64,000 nucleotides of DNA from SZAS-103 sp038234715 (GCA_038234715.1 JBBQTD010000003.1:83980-147979), one strand, 5' to 3'; numbered from the stretch's first letter, positions 25,709-34,377 are shown. The notes: generated by a model from the sequence alone, not told the origin. Program-made: numbers and translations.

Positions 25709-25912
25709 ATGAAAAAGCTCGGCGGCTACCTGATGTTTTTTGGGATTGGTTCGATCGTCCTGAGTTTCCTCAACATGCAGTTCATCATCCTTTCCTGGAT
25801 CGACACGTGGGGATCATCGGTGGGATGGGGGATCAGGATTGCGTTGATCGTCGGTGGTGCTGCGCTGTTTCTGGTTGGTAAGAAAAACGAAACTGCGGCT
25901 GCCAGGCCGTAG
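25709..25912 (+). CDS. small two-helix membrane protein
   Basis: 67 residues with two hydrophobic helices (YLMFFGIGSIVLSFL and WGIRIALIVGGAALFLVG) joined by a short loop, and a lysine-containing tail. The ATG has a good ribosome-binding site (AAAAGGGA). Proteins with this layout and the MKKLGGYLMFFG start are common small inner-membrane proteins of unknown role. Confidence 0.7.
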   Translation: MKKLGGYLMFFGIGSIVLSFLNMQFIILSWIDTWGSSVGWGIRIALIVGGAALFLVGKKNETAAARP

Positions 25913-25993
25913 CCATCAAACCACGGCGGCGAGGGAATTGGTTGCTCGACAACCGTGGGCCCCCGCACCGATGCACCCACCACGGAGCACGCC

Positions 25994-26689
25994 ATGAACG
26001 AACTGCCGAAACTGATGCCAACCAGCGCCAGCGCCGAAACCTTCGGCGGCGTGACCTACCACATCGATGGCGAACTGGTACCGGTGCTGACCGTCGACGT
26101 GGCGCAGATGCCGGTGTATTTCGAGCACCACATCCTGCTGTGGAAGCACACCTCGATCCAGATCGGATTGCGGCCGATGAAGGGCGCACTCAAGCGGATG
26201 ATGGCCGGCATGCAGGTGTTCGTGACCGAGGCGAAAGGCCCCGGCATGATCGCCTTCAGCCGCGACGGCGCGGGGCACATCGTGCCGATCCATCTTGAAC
26301 GCGGACAGGAACTGCACGTGCGCGAGCACCAGTTCCTCGCCGCCACCGGCAATATCGACTACACGTTCGAGCGCGTGAAGGGCGCCGCGAACATGCTGTT
26401 CGGGGGAAGCGGCTTCTTCATCGACAAGTTCAATAGCCACCAGGGCGCCGGCATCCTGTGGCTGCACGGTTACGGCAACGTGTTCGAGAAAGTACTCGCA
26501 TCGGGTGAATCGATCGACATCGAACCGGGCGGCTGGCTCTACAAGGACCCGGGTGTGCGCATGGAAACCAGGATCGACCGCCTCACCAGCGGCCTGTTCG
26601 GCGGCATGAACCTGATCGTCAACCGCTTCACCGGCCCGGGTCGGGTGGGGATCCAGTCGATGTACATGCATTTCGGCACGACGGAATAA
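25994..26689 (+). CDS. AIM24 family protein
   Basis: A 231-residue protein of the AIM24/TIGR00266 family, a double-stranded beta-helix fold with repeated Gly-rich turns (LLWKHTSIQIG, then FGGSGFFIDKF, then LWLHGYGNVFEKVLASGESIDIEPGG). The bacterial function is not established; the yeast relative is mitochondrial. The ATG at 25994 is chosen over 25955 because GGAG lies 7 bases upstream and it matches the usual N-terminus. It appears to be monocistronic. Confidence 0.88.
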   Translation: MNELPKLMPTSASAETFGGVTYHIDGELVPVLTVDVAQMPVYFEHHILLWKHTSIQIGLRPMKGALKRMMAGMQVFVTEAKGPGMIAFSRDGAGHIVPIHLERGQELHVREHQFLAATGNIDYTFERVKGAANMLFGGSGFFIDKFNSHQGAGILWLHGYGNVFEKVLASGESIDIEPGGWLYKDPGVRMETRIDRLTSGLFGGMNLIVNRFTGPGRVGIQSMYMHFGTTE

Positions 26690-26884
26690 GGTATCGAATT
26701 GTCGCGCTGACTGTGGTGGCATGCGCAGGAAAGATCGACGCGTCCTGCGAAGACCATACGTGTGCGGCGAGCAATGCATGCCGGTGGCGAAAATACCCAC
26801 GCGCAAGAGCATCTGTGCCGCCCTTGGGATCGCCAATGTATCGCGACCCAAAGGCAGCGCCGACCAAGCAAGTCCAAGGCGCCC

Positions 26885-27304
26885 ATGAACAACTTCAACC
26901 TCGTCTACCCGATGTTCGCGATGGTGATCCTCACAGCCACCGTCCTCGTCATCCTGTTTCGCAGCCGCGTCGGCGCGGTGCGCGACAAGAAGATGAGCAG
27001 CCACTACTACCGCATCTACCAGGGCGAGACCGAACCCGAGCAGACCGCCAAGCCCGCGCGGCATTTCTCCAACCTGTTCGAGGCGCCGACGCTGTTCTAT
27101 GCGGCGTGCATCACCGCGATGATGGTCGATGACAACGCGATGGTCGTGCAGCTGCTCGCGTGGGCTTACGTGGTGGCGCGTGTGCTGCACGCGTGGATCC
27201 ACCTCGGCGGCAATCGCCTGCGGCACCGGATCAGGGCCTACTTCGTGGGGTGGATCGCGCTGCTGGCGATCTGGATCCACATCGTGGCGCACATCGCGAC
27301 GTGA
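26885..27304 (+). CDS. MAPEG family membrane protein
   Basis: A 139-residue, four-helix inner-membrane protein of the MAPEG superfamily (membrane-associated eicosanoid/glutathione metabolism). Characteristic features are the central FSNLFEAPTLFYAACI segment and ARVLHAWIHLGGNRLRHRIRAYFVG near the C-terminus, which is the glutathione-binding RxxxH type region. Bacterial members are mostly uncharacterised glutathione-linked proteins. The ATG at 26885 gives the standard N-terminus; it converges with the next gene with only 8 bases between. Confidence 0.88.
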   Translation: MNNFNLVYPMFAMVILTATVLVILFRSRVGAVRDKKMSSHYYRIYQGETEPEQTAKPARHFSNLFEAPTLFYAACITAMMVDDNAMVVQLLAWAYVVARVLHAWIHLGGNRLRHRIRAYFVGWIALLAIWIHIVAHIAT

Positions 27305-27312
27305 GGGCGGGG

Positions 27313-28905
27313 CTAGCTGCCCGAAGGAGTAGACGGCAACCGACAATCCAGCACCGCGCAAACCGTGCGCAGCAGTTGCGATTGGGCGACAGTCATCCTT
27401 TCATCGGGGCCGATCGTCGCGAGCATGCCTTCGACAAGGAGCGTCTTGCCGATGTCGTCGAGTCCACCCAGCGCGGTCCACGCCTGGTCGAGCGCGACGA
27501 AGCCAGCAGCCGGCGGCAGGTAGGCGCTCTTTGTGTCGGACAGGACATGTTGCATGCCGGCGTCGTACGCGCGCTGTGCTTCCGCTGCCGGGCCTGCACC
27601 GTTCTGCGCGATCACCGCAAGCAACACAGCGATCTCGTCCTGCACGTCTAGCAGCTTCTGGCGGCCGGCTTTCCAGCTCGCTGTCGGGTCCAGCGATTCG
27701 GCAAGCTGACGATGCAACATGCAGCCAACGCAATATTCGAACAGGTTGAGCTTGCCGTCGGCGCGGACCAGCGCATCCAGGCAGGCGATCGTCGTCGCCA
27801 GCTCCGGACGCGGGCGTTTGCGCAGGACCGGAAACGCGCTCGCGGCCAACGGCAGGCGCAGCATCGGGGTGAGTTGCGCGATCTGTGGCACAAATGCGTT
27901 TGCGTCCAAGAGTGCCGCTTCGCCGAGGTGTTGTCGCACACGTTCTTCCTGGCGCGCACGCACATCCGCTGAACCATCCAGCAACAAGGCCACCAGCACC
28001 GAGACAGCGTGGTCTTGCGCGTGCGCGGCAGCGTCGAGCGCAGCCGGGATTGTGGTGCTGGTCGCGGCGGGAACAACCGCGCCGTCTTGCGGCTTTCCGG
28101 CGGGTGCTACCGCTGCTTCAACGTTGTAGGGCGGTTGCGACGAGACCGGTTGCGCGGCTGCTGCCGCCAATTTGGTTGCATCCAGCGCCGGTGCCGTGAT
28201 TGCCACAGCGGCAGGCGGTTCGGGCACTGCTGCTGGCGACGCATCGGAGCCGGCACTGGCTACAGCCGATTCGAGTTCCATCTGCGCGGCATAGCGTGGC
28301 GAAGGGCCAATCAGATCCGCTTCATCGGCCTCCTGGTCGTCCTGTTGCGACCAGTCGCCGGCGAAGAACCACACGATGATTGAGGTCGCGAACAGGAGCA
28401 ATGCAAGCGCACGCGCCCACCAGGCGTAGTGGTTGGCGTAGGTCTGTTCGATGTATTGGCGGGTGTCGTCGTAGCGGAGCAGGGTGGTTCCGTCGCGTGT
28501 GAGTTCCCATAGCCGGCTGTCCGCGCCGTGGTCCTCGACGAGCATCGTCACGGCGTCGCCCGCGCCCAATTTCAGCAACCCGGGAGCAGTTGCGATGATC
28601 GCATCGTCCTGCGCGAAGTCGTCGGCGTAGGGGTTGCGGTCGGGCACTGCGACAACCACGTGGAAAGACGCAGCCTCGCCGCTGCGGCCGTGCGGCATCG
28701 CTGCCACCGGAGCAACATGGCGAACCGATTGCACGGTTCCGCCGAGCGACACGAGGTCGCGCCGATCGACGGTGCCCTCCGCGCGCTGATGGAATACCGG
28801 AATCACCGCGAATACGAGGGCCAGGATCAGGCAAGCGGTCGCCATCTGCCGGCCACTCGCAAGATTCAGGTTGATTCCCTGGCGACCCGGCGCGGCGTCT
28901 GCCAT
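27313..28905 (-). CDS. membrane protein with TerB-like C-terminal region
   Basis: 530 residues. A membrane helix near residues 23-42, an extracytoplasmic beta-rich segment of about 110 residues, a second helix near 163-183, then an Ala/Pro-rich linker (about 195-300) and a helical C-terminal domain. The latter contains LDALVRADGKLNLFEYCVGCMLHRQL, a sequence like the acidic-loop helical region found at the C-terminus of some M48 peptidases and TerB-like proteins. The two-helix N-terminal half resembles DUF3592-type proteins in outline only. No peptidase motif (HExxH) is present here, so it may be the sensor/anchor half of such a system. Function unknown. Confidence 0.6.
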   Translation of the reverse strand: MADAAPGRQGINLNLASGRQMATACLILALVFAVIPVFHQRAEGTVDRRDLVSLGGTVQSVRHVAPVAAMPHGRSGEAASFHVVVAVPDRNPYADDFAQDDAIIATAPGLLKLGAGDAVTMLVEDHGADSRLWELTRDGTTLLRYDDTRQYIEQTYANHYAWWARALALLLFATSIIVWFFAGDWSQQDDQEADEADLIGPSPRYAAQMELESAVASAGSDASPAAVPEPPAAVAITAPALDATKLAAAAAQPVSSQPPYNVEAAVAPAGKPQDGAVVPAATSTTIPAALDAAAHAQDHAVSVLVALLLDGSADVRARQEERVRQHLGEAALLDANAFVPQIAQLTPMLRLPLAASAFPVLRKRPRPELATTIACLDALVRADGKLNLFEYCVGCMLHRQLAESLDPTASWKAGRQKLLDVQDEIAVLLAVIAQNGAGPAAEAQRAYDAGMQHVLSDTKSAYLPPAAGFVALDQAWTALGGLDDIGKTLLVEGMLATIGPDERMTVAQSQLLRTVCAVLDCRLPSTPSGS

Positions 28906-29201
28906 GCGGTGGGGCCTGTTGACTGGCGTGAGTGCCTAGGGTGCATGCTACAGGTGCCCATCGCCGGGGATGCATTGCGGATGCTGGGCATCGCGAACCC
29001 AGGCAAACCCCTGTGCCTGCGACGTGTCGCGATTTTCGTTGCATGCGACCGTTCGTTACATGAGGTCCAGTCTCGCCGCTTCCGCCGCCTCGAGCATGTA
29101 GCGATCATCGCAAGGCTCGCCGGCAGATTCGATTGCCGGTCGGCCGTAGTCCTGGCCCAAGCGCGTTGTAAGCTGAGCAACCGCAGCGTTGGGACGAGTG
29201 C
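28906..29201. other. divergent intergenic region
   Basis: About 296 bases between the TerB-like membrane gene (minus) and the phospholipid operon (plus). It must hold both promoters. I see no hairpin or repeat in it. Confidence 0.4.
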
Positions 29202-29846
29202 ATGGCAGACAGCGACCCCAATCGAAAAGACCCGAACCGACGACCGATTGCCGCACGCGGCAGCGGCTGGGCGCAGCGCAGTGCGGGCATGCTCGCGCGC
29301 ACCGCGATCACGCCGAACCAGATTTCCATGGCCAGCATTGTGTTCGCAGCCATCGGGGCCGCATTGCTGGTCTGGTGGCCGACACCGGCCGGGTTGGTGT
29401 TGTGTGCGGTGTGCGTGCAGCTGCGCCTGCTCTGCAACCTGCTCGACGGGATGGTCGCGGTGGAAGGCGGCAAGGGTTCGGTGTTCGGCAGGATCTACAA
29501 CGAATTCCCCGATCGCCTCACCGACTCGTTGTTCATGGTCGCGCTCGGCTTCGCGTGCAATGCGCCATGGCTGGGCTGGCTCGGAGCCCTGCTTGCGGTT
29601 GCGACCGCGTATGTGCGCGTGTTCGGAGGCTCGCTGGGGTTGCCCCAGGACTTTCGCGGACCGCTTGCGAAGGCGCATCGCATGGCGGTGCTGACTGTCG
29701 CATGCCTCGCGGGTGCAGCGGAGTGCTACTGGCATCCCGAACGCTACGCGCTGCTGGCGGGCGCGGTGGTGATCGCAAGCGGCTCGCTGCTGACCTGCAT
29801 CACGCGCACGCTGGCGATCGCCAGGCTGTTGCGCGGGCAACACTGA
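29202..29846 (+). CDS. CDP-alcohol phosphatidyltransferase-like membrane enzyme
   Basis: A 214-residue polytopic protein with five or six hydrophobic helices. The signature region reads LLDGMVAVEGGKGSVFGRIYNEFPDRLTDS. The family rule is DGxxAR, then G-x3-D-x3-D. Here the Arg is Val, the spacing is lengthened and the first Asp of the second half is Asn/Glu, but both final Asp residues (PDRLTD) are present. This variant resembles E. coli YnbA. It would transfer a phosphatidyl group from CDP-diacylglycerol to an alcohol. It leads a tight three-gene operon with an acyltransferase (1 base gap) and a CdsA-like enzyme (4-base overlap), together a self-contained phospholipid head-group module. Confidence 0.82.
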   Translation: MADSDPNRKDPNRRPIAARGSGWAQRSAGMLARTAITPNQISMASIVFAAIGAALLVWWPTPAGLVLCAVCVQLRLLCNLLDGMVAVEGGKGSVFGRIYNEFPDRLTDSLFMVALGFACNAPWLGWLGALLAVATAYVRVFGGSLGLPQDFRGPLAKAHRMAVLTVACLAGAAECYWHPERYALLAGAVVIASGSLLTCITRTLAIARLLRGQH

Positions 29847-29847
29847 C

Positions 29848-30444
29848 ATGTGGCTGTCCAGCGCGCTTGCGGGGATGGTGCGCGTGGTGGTCGGCGCGCA
29901 ACCGCGCTGGATGGGCTGCAAGCCATCGCCCGCCTTGCGGATCTACTACGCGAACCACACCAGCCATTTCGACGCACTCGCGTTATGGAGCGCGCTGCCG
30001 GCGAAGCTGCGCGCGAACACGCGGCCGGTCGCGGCAAAGGACTACTGGAGCACCGGCATCCGCGCGTACATCGCGACGAATGGCTTCAACGCATTGTTCA
30101 TCGACCGCAGCGCCGACCGGAGCGCGGGCGATCCGCTCGAACCGCTATTCGAGGCGCTTGCGCGCGGCGAGTCGCTGATCATCTTTCCGGAAGGCACGCG
30201 CCACGCGCAGGCGCTGCCGAGCGCGTTCAAGAGCGGCATCTTCCACCTGGCAACGCGCTTTCCGGATGCCGAACTGGTGCCGGTTTACCTGGACAACCTG
30301 TATCGCTCGATGCCCAAGGGAACCTGGCTGCCAGTGCCGTTGACGTGTTCGGTGCGCTTTGGAACCCCGCTCGAACGTCGCGCTGACGAGGCCAAGGATG
30401 TTTTCCTCGAACGCGCACGCGCCGCCATCGTGGAGCTCGCATGA
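29848..30444 (+). CDS. 1-acyl-glycerol-3-phosphate acyltransferase-like protein (PlsC family)
   Basis: A 198-residue acyltransferase. The catalytic HxxxxD motif is NHTSHFDAL (about residues 36-44), and the phosphate-binding motif is FPEGTRH (about 113-119). It would acylate lysophosphatidic acid or another lysolipid at the inner membrane. It is shorter than E. coli PlsC (245), lacking most of the N-terminal anchor. It starts 1 base after the preceding gene and overlaps the CdsA-like gene by 4 bases, so the three are translated together. Confidence 0.88.
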   Translation: MWLSSALAGMVRVVVGAQPRWMGCKPSPALRIYYANHTSHFDALALWSALPAKLRANTRPVAAKDYWSTGIRAYIATNGFNALFIDRSADRSAGDPLEPLFEALARGESLIIFPEGTRHAQALPSAFKSGIFHLATRFPDAELVPVYLDNLYRSMPKGTWLPVPLTCSVRFGTPLERRADEAKDVFLERARAAIVELA

Positions 30445-31391
30445 ACTCGCATGAGAAATTCTATTGGCTCATGGGTGGGATCGGCGCGCTGCTGGTCGTC
30501 GCATCGCTGATCGGCTGGGTGTTGCAGGTGCGCGCGAAGCCACGCGGTGGCAGTGCGACGATCGACAACCTCAATGCGCGCACCCGCGCGTGGTGGATCA
30601 TGGTCGCGGTGCTCGCGATGAGCTTCCTGCTCGGGCAAACCGCAACCGTGGTGCTGTTCGCGATCGCTTCGGTGTTCGCACTGCGCGAGTTCATCACGCT
30701 CACCCCGACCCGGCCTGGCGACCACCTGTCGCTGGTCGTTTGCTTCTACGTCATGGTGCCGGTGCAGTACTGGCTGATCCATGACGGCTGGTACGGGCTG
30801 TTTGCGATCTTCCTGCCGGTTTACGGATTCCTTTCGCTGCCGGTGTTGATGGCGATGTCCGGCGAGACCGAAGGCTTCCTGGAGCGCGTGACGAAGATCC
30901 AGTGGGGCGTGCTGATCACGGTCTATTGCATCAGTTACGCGCCGGCGCTGCTGCTGCTGAACCTGCATGGCGACTCTGGCCAGAGCCTGCTGCTGATGAT
31001 CTACCTGCTGCTGGTCGTGCAGATCAGCGACGTGTTGCAGTACGTGTTCGGAAAGCTGTTCGGCAAGCACGCCATCGCGCCGCGCGTAAGTCCGTCGAAG
31101 ACCGTGGAGGGATTCATCGGCGGCGGCCTGTGCGCAATCGGCATCGGCACCGCGCTGTGGCGGATCACGCCATTCACGCCAATGCAGGCAGGCGGCATGT
31201 CGGCGGTGATCGTGATCGCGGGCTTCCTGGGCGGGCTGTCGCTGTCGGCGGCCAAGCGCAGCCTTGGCGCGAAGGACTGGGGCTCGATGATCGAAGGCCA
31301 CGGCGGCATGCTCGACCGCTTCGACTCGGTGAGTTTTGCCGCGCCGGTGTTCTTCCATCTGTGCAGGTATTACTTTTCGTTTTCGAGCTGA
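30441..31391 (+). CDS. phosphatidate cytidylyltransferase (CdsA-like)
   Basis: A 316-residue polytopic enzyme that makes CDP-diacylglycerol from phosphatidate and CTP. The C-terminal CDS signature is present: SLSAAKRSLGAKDWG, then IEGHGGMLDRFDS with the metal-binding Asp residues. About eight hydrophobic helices. Length and N-terminus (MNSHEKFYWLMGGIGALL) fit the YnbB-like paralogues rather than the housekeeping CdsA that sits next to ispC/uppS. It supplies the substrate of the CDP-alcohol transferase two genes upstream. The three-gene set resembles E. coli ynbAB with an added PlsC. Confidence 0.9.
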   Translation: MNSHEKFYWLMGGIGALLVVASLIGWVLQVRAKPRGGSATIDNLNARTRAWWIMVAVLAMSFLLGQTATVVLFAIASVFALREFITLTPTRPGDHLSLVVCFYVMVPVQYWLIHDGWYGLFAIFLPVYGFLSLPVLMAMSGETEGFLERVTKIQWGVLITVYCISYAPALLLLNLHGDSGQSLLLMIYLLLVVQISDVLQYVFGKLFGKHAIAPRVSPSKTVEGFIGGGLCAIGIGTALWRITPFTPMQAGGMSAVIVIAGFLGGLSLSAAKRSLGAKDWGSMIEGHGGMLDRFDSVSFAAPVFFHLCRYYFSFSS

Positions 31392-31453
31392 GCGTCCAGC
31401 GCCTGATGCGAGGTGCACACCCACTGCGTGGCAAGCGCTGCCCCTCACCCCAA

Positions 31454-31476
31454 CCCCTCTCCCGAAGGGAGAGGGG
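31454..31476. repeat. perfect 10-bp-stem hairpin (CCCCTCTCCC repeat)
   Basis: CCCCTCTCCC-GAA-GGGAGAGGGG is a perfect stem with a 3-base loop, followed about 20 bases later by a run of seven or more T. This is a widely dispersed intergenic palindrome. After the phospholipid operon it may also serve as terminator, although the T-run is rather far from the stem. Confidence 0.8.
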
Positions 31477-31562
31477 ATTCAGGCTGTGATTTTTTTCGGC
31501 CGCGCGCGAATCATGGGTTATGGCGCGCAGGATTCGGGAGAATGCAGGTGCAGGCAGCAACG

Positions 31563-32078
31563 ATGGGGATCACGATGGATGGGTCGCGGGACCGGTTCCA
31601 GGCGCTGCTCGCGCAACACGAGAAGATTGTGTTCAAGGTCGCGAACATGTATTGCCGCAATGCCGAGGACCGGCGCGATCTCGCGCAGGAAATCTGCGTG
31701 CAGGCATGGCGATCGTTCGGCAGCTACGACGCGGCCCGGTCGTTCTCGACATGGATGTACCGCATCGCGCTGAACGTGGCGATCTCGTTCGCACGCAGCG
31801 CAGGGCATCGCGATCGGCATGCGTTTCCACTCGATGATTTCGCGCACGACGTCGTCGATGACAGCGCGACGATCAGCGAACCCGACGAGCGTGTGCGCGC
31901 TTTGCACCGCTTCATCGACCAGCTCGACGTGCTCAATCGCGCGCTGATGCTGCTGTATCTCGAAGACCGCAGCTACCGCGAGATCGCCGAGGTGCTCGGC
32001 ATCACCGAAACCAATGTGGCAACCAAGATCAATCGCCTGAAGCAGCGCATCCGCCTGGGCATTTCGGAGACAGCGTAA
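31563..32078 (+). CDS. ECF-type RNA polymerase sigma factor
   Basis: A 171-residue extracytoplasmic-function sigma factor. Region 2 contains VANMYCRNAEDRRDLAQEICVQAWRSF and the FSTWMYRIALNVAISFARS helix. Region 4 has the HTH LEDRSYREIAEVLGITETNVATKINRLKQRIR. No N- or C-terminal extensions. Two in-frame ATGs lie near the start (31542 and 31563); 31563 is chosen because the first has the GGGAG only one base away. The next gene, a probable membrane partner, begins a few bases after the stop, which is the usual arrangement for an ECF sigma and its regulator. Confidence 0.9.
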   Translation: MGITMDGSRDRFQALLAQHEKIVFKVANMYCRNAEDRRDLAQEICVQAWRSFGSYDAARSFSTWMYRIALNVAISFARSAGHRDRHAFPLDDFAHDVVDDSATISEPDERVRALHRFIDQLDVLNRALMLLYLEDRSYREIAEVLGITETNVATKINRLKQRIRLGISETA

Positions 32079-32092
32079 TGAGGAGCACGACC

Positions 32093-32749
32093 ATGGAACT
32101 CGATGACATGAAAGCCGCGTGGAAAACCCTGGACGAGCGGCTGGCCACGCAGGCGACGCTGAATTTCCACATCTACAAGGAAGGCAAGCTCGACCGCATG
32201 AAGCGTGGCCTACGCCCGCTTGCAGTCGGACAGGTCCTGCAGATCCTGCTTGGAGCTGGGTTGGTGGGGCTGGCGGTCGCGTTCTGGCCGGACCACATCG
32301 ATGTCCTGCACCTGCTCGTCGCCGGCGTCGTCCTGCACGTCTATGGAGTTGCAATGATTGCCTTGGGTGGCATCACTCTGGGCTTCATCGCACGCATCGA
32401 TCATTCCGCGCCGGTGCTCGTCATCCAGCAGCAACTCACCGCTCTTCGGCGCTTCTATATGCGCACCAACCTCTGGCTCGGCTTGGTCTGGTGGTTCATG
32501 TGGATCCCGCTGATGTTGGTTCTGATCGGCCTTGCAAACGTGGACCTCTACAAACATGCGGCCACGGTGGTCTGGTATGGCATCGCGATCGGCGTGGCCG
32601 GGCTGCTGCTGACGTGGGTGTTCCACCGCTGGTCGCGCAATCCCAGTCGCCCAGGCATGGCAAGGGCCGTGGACGAAAGCATCGCCGGGAGAAGCATCAC
32701 CAAGGCACAACAGTTCTTGGACGAGATCGCGCAGTTCGAACAGGACTGA
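32093..32749 (+). CDS. membrane protein, probable partner of the ECF sigma factor
   Basis: 218 residues with a short N-terminal cytoplasmic part (MELDDMKAAWKTLDERLATQ) and four hydrophobic helices (about residues 50-68, 75-97, 125-145 and 155-175). No zinc anti-sigma motif (HxxxCxxC) is visible, so if it restrains the sigma factor it is not the ZAS type. The ATG at 32093 is preferred to the one at 32078 (which overlaps the sigma stop as TAATG) because GGAG lies 8 bases upstream. Proteins of this shape commonly follow ECF sigma genes in xanthomonads. Confidence 0.7.
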   Translation: MELDDMKAAWKTLDERLATQATLNFHIYKEGKLDRMKRGLRPLAVGQVLQILLGAGLVGLAVAFWPDHIDVLHLLVAGVVLHVYGVAMIALGGITLGFIARIDHSAPVLVIQQQLTALRRFYMRTNLWLGLVWWFMWIPLMLVLIGLANVDLYKHAATVVWYGIAIGVAGLLLTWVFHRWSRNPSRPGMARAVDESIAGRSITKAQQFLDEIAQFEQD

Positions 32750-32862
32750 CTTGCCTCTCGGCGACCGCAGCCAGGTCGCCGATCGGCGGGGCTTGATTCC
32801 ATCGTCTCGTTGCGCGCCCAATGATGGCGGCTACCGCCTTCGCGCCAATGGAGAGTTCCGGC

Positions 32863-33231
32863 ATGAAATTCGCCAAGCGCCTGTTCGCGATCGCCGCCAT
32901 CTACGGCATGGTTGGCCTGATCCCGCAGTACTTCATGGAAGCCAAGACCGGTCGGGACTTCCCGCCCGCGATCACCCATCCGGAATTCTTCTACGGCTTC
33001 ATCGGCGTGGCGCTGGCGTGGCAGGTGCTGTTCTTCATCATCGCGCGCGATCCGGTGCGCTATCGGCTTGCGATGCTGCCTGCGGCGCTGGAGAAGATCG
33101 GCTTCGGTGCGGCAGGCATCCTCCTGTACCTGCAAGGGCGCGTCGCGACCCAGATGCTCGCTTTTGGCAGCGTCGACCTCGTCTTCGCGTCATTGTTCCT
33201 CATCGCGTTCCGCAAGACGCCATCGGCCTGA
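32863..33231 (+). CDS. small four-helix membrane protein
   Basis: 122 residues with four hydrophobic segments covering most of the protein (FAIAAIYGMVGLIPQYF; FFYGFIGVALAWQVLFFIIA; MLPAALEKIGFGAAGILLYL; VDLVFASLFLIAF). The ATG at 32863 has GGAGAG about 9 bases upstream; the longer start at 32821 lacks one. Unknown function. It may belong to the same transcript as the sigma-factor pair, but 113 bases separate them. Confidence 0.7.
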   Translation: MKFAKRLFAIAAIYGMVGLIPQYFMEAKTGRDFPPAITHPEFFYGFIGVALAWQVLFFIIARDPVRYRLAMLPAALEKIGFGAAGILLYLQGRVATQMLAFGSVDLVFASLFLIAFRKTPSA

Positions 33232-33247
33232 AACGAAGTCCCGCGGA

Positions 33248-33601
33248 TCAGCGCGACGCGCCCGCCGCTTCGAGCGCGGCGATATAGTTTGGCCACCGCG
33301 TTTCCTGTTCGCGCCCCAATGTGTAAAGCGTCGTCCAGCTGAAGATGCCGCTCGCGTGGCCATCGTCGAAGCGCAGCAGCACGCCGTAGTGGCCGACAGG
33401 TTCGATCGCGGCGATGTTGACGTCTCGTTTGCCGGCTACCAGCACCTTCTGTCCAGGGCCGTGGCCCTGCACCTCGGCGCTCGGCGATTCCACACGAAGG
33501 TATTCGCAGGGCAGGCGAAACGTCTCGCCGCTGTCGAAGGCGACTTCGAGCGCATGCGACGCGCGGTGCAGGACGAGGTTGGTGACGCGCGGTGTGGTCA
33601 T
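33248..33601 (-). CDS. DUF971 family protein
   Basis: A 117-residue protein of the DUF971/GBBH-like N-terminal family. It begins with a basic beta segment (NLVLHRASHALEVAFDSGETFRLPCEYLRV) and has the conserved C-terminal stretch GHYGVLLRFDDGHASGIFSWTTLYTLG. The domain also occurs at the N-terminus of gamma-butyrobetaine hydroxylase and in iron-sulfur-related proteins; the stand-alone form has no settled role. ATG at 33601 is chosen because the frame beyond runs into the noncoding repeat array. Confidence 0.9.
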   Translation of the reverse strand: MTTPRVTNLVLHRASHALEVAFDSGETFRLPCEYLRVESPSAEVQGHGPGQKVLVAGKRDVNIAAIEPVGHYGVLLRFDDGHASGIFSWTTLYTLGREQETRWPNYIAALEAAGASR

Positions 33602-33715
33602 GGCTGGAAGTATGTCGCATGGCTTGTCATCCCGCCCCGGGATGTATGGCCGGCCTGCTGCAACTTCCAGATGGGGGAAGGAGAGGGAACCGGCGGCAGA
33701 GCCCCGAAAGCGGAA

Positions 33716-34093
33716 GATTTCCGTGTGGATCCCGCAGTTTGTTGTATGGATTCGCTGCTTTGTTCGACAACTCTCCACGAAATCCTTACAGCAACGCAGG
33801 ATTTCCGACGGATTGCGTCGTTTGTTCGACAGTTCTCGCCGGGATCCGTCTGGATTTCCTCGTGTGTTGTACAGCTCCCGAAAAAATCCATATGACATCG
33901 CGCGATTTCTCGTCAACACGCTAGAGGATCCGACGGATTCCCTGGAGGATCCGACGGATCCGCTCGGGAAACACCCGGAAATTTTCGCGATCCATATGGA
34001 AATCCTGGTTTGTTGTATCGATTCGGAGCGGATCCGACGGAATTGCCCGGTTTCCGGATGGAACGCGGGCGTTTCCAGGCGGAAACCGGACGC
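33716..34093. repeat. degenerate 21-bp-period dyad array (array 1)
   Basis: About 18 consecutive 21-base units with essentially no indels. The best pair is 33926-33946 and 33947-33967, both starting GGATCCGACGGAT. Recurring unit types are GATTTCCGACGGAT-like (33800, 33842, 34031), TTTGTTCGACA / TTGTTGTA-like (33737, 33758, 33821, 33863, 34010) and AATCCATATG-like (33884, 33989). Most units carry a short inverted repeat with a 3-4 base centre, e.g. ATCC-GAC-GGAT, TTCC-GGAT-GGAA, TTCC-AGGC-GGAA. Several frames on both strands stay open only because the period is a multiple of three. It lies between DUF971 and xerC in an 839-base stretch with no convincing gene. Compare array 2 at 61667. Confidence 0.7.
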
Positions 34094-34377
34094 ATCCGGC
34101 AAGCAGCGGCGGACATCGCACGGAACGGCCGCGCTGTCATGCGGAACCGCCGCAGGACATGCCAGCGCTTTTCGCCAATCAGAAGGAACCACAAGGACGC
34201 AGACAATCAACGCGGCGCGGATGCGTCTGTATCTGGTGACCGGTCTGTGGAATCAGGAGCAGACCAGTCCGCCGCCTTTTCGCAGCGCGCAATTCCAGCG
34301 CGCGCATTGCCTGGCTCAGGACGCTTTTGGTGACGCGGTGGCATGGACGGATCGTTGCAAAAGCAACCCCTCCCCAA

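Noticed and set aside
33248..34210. 320-residue form of the DUF971 gene running through array 1
   Set aside because: The added 200 residues are a translation of the 21-bp-period array, and the family start is at 33601.
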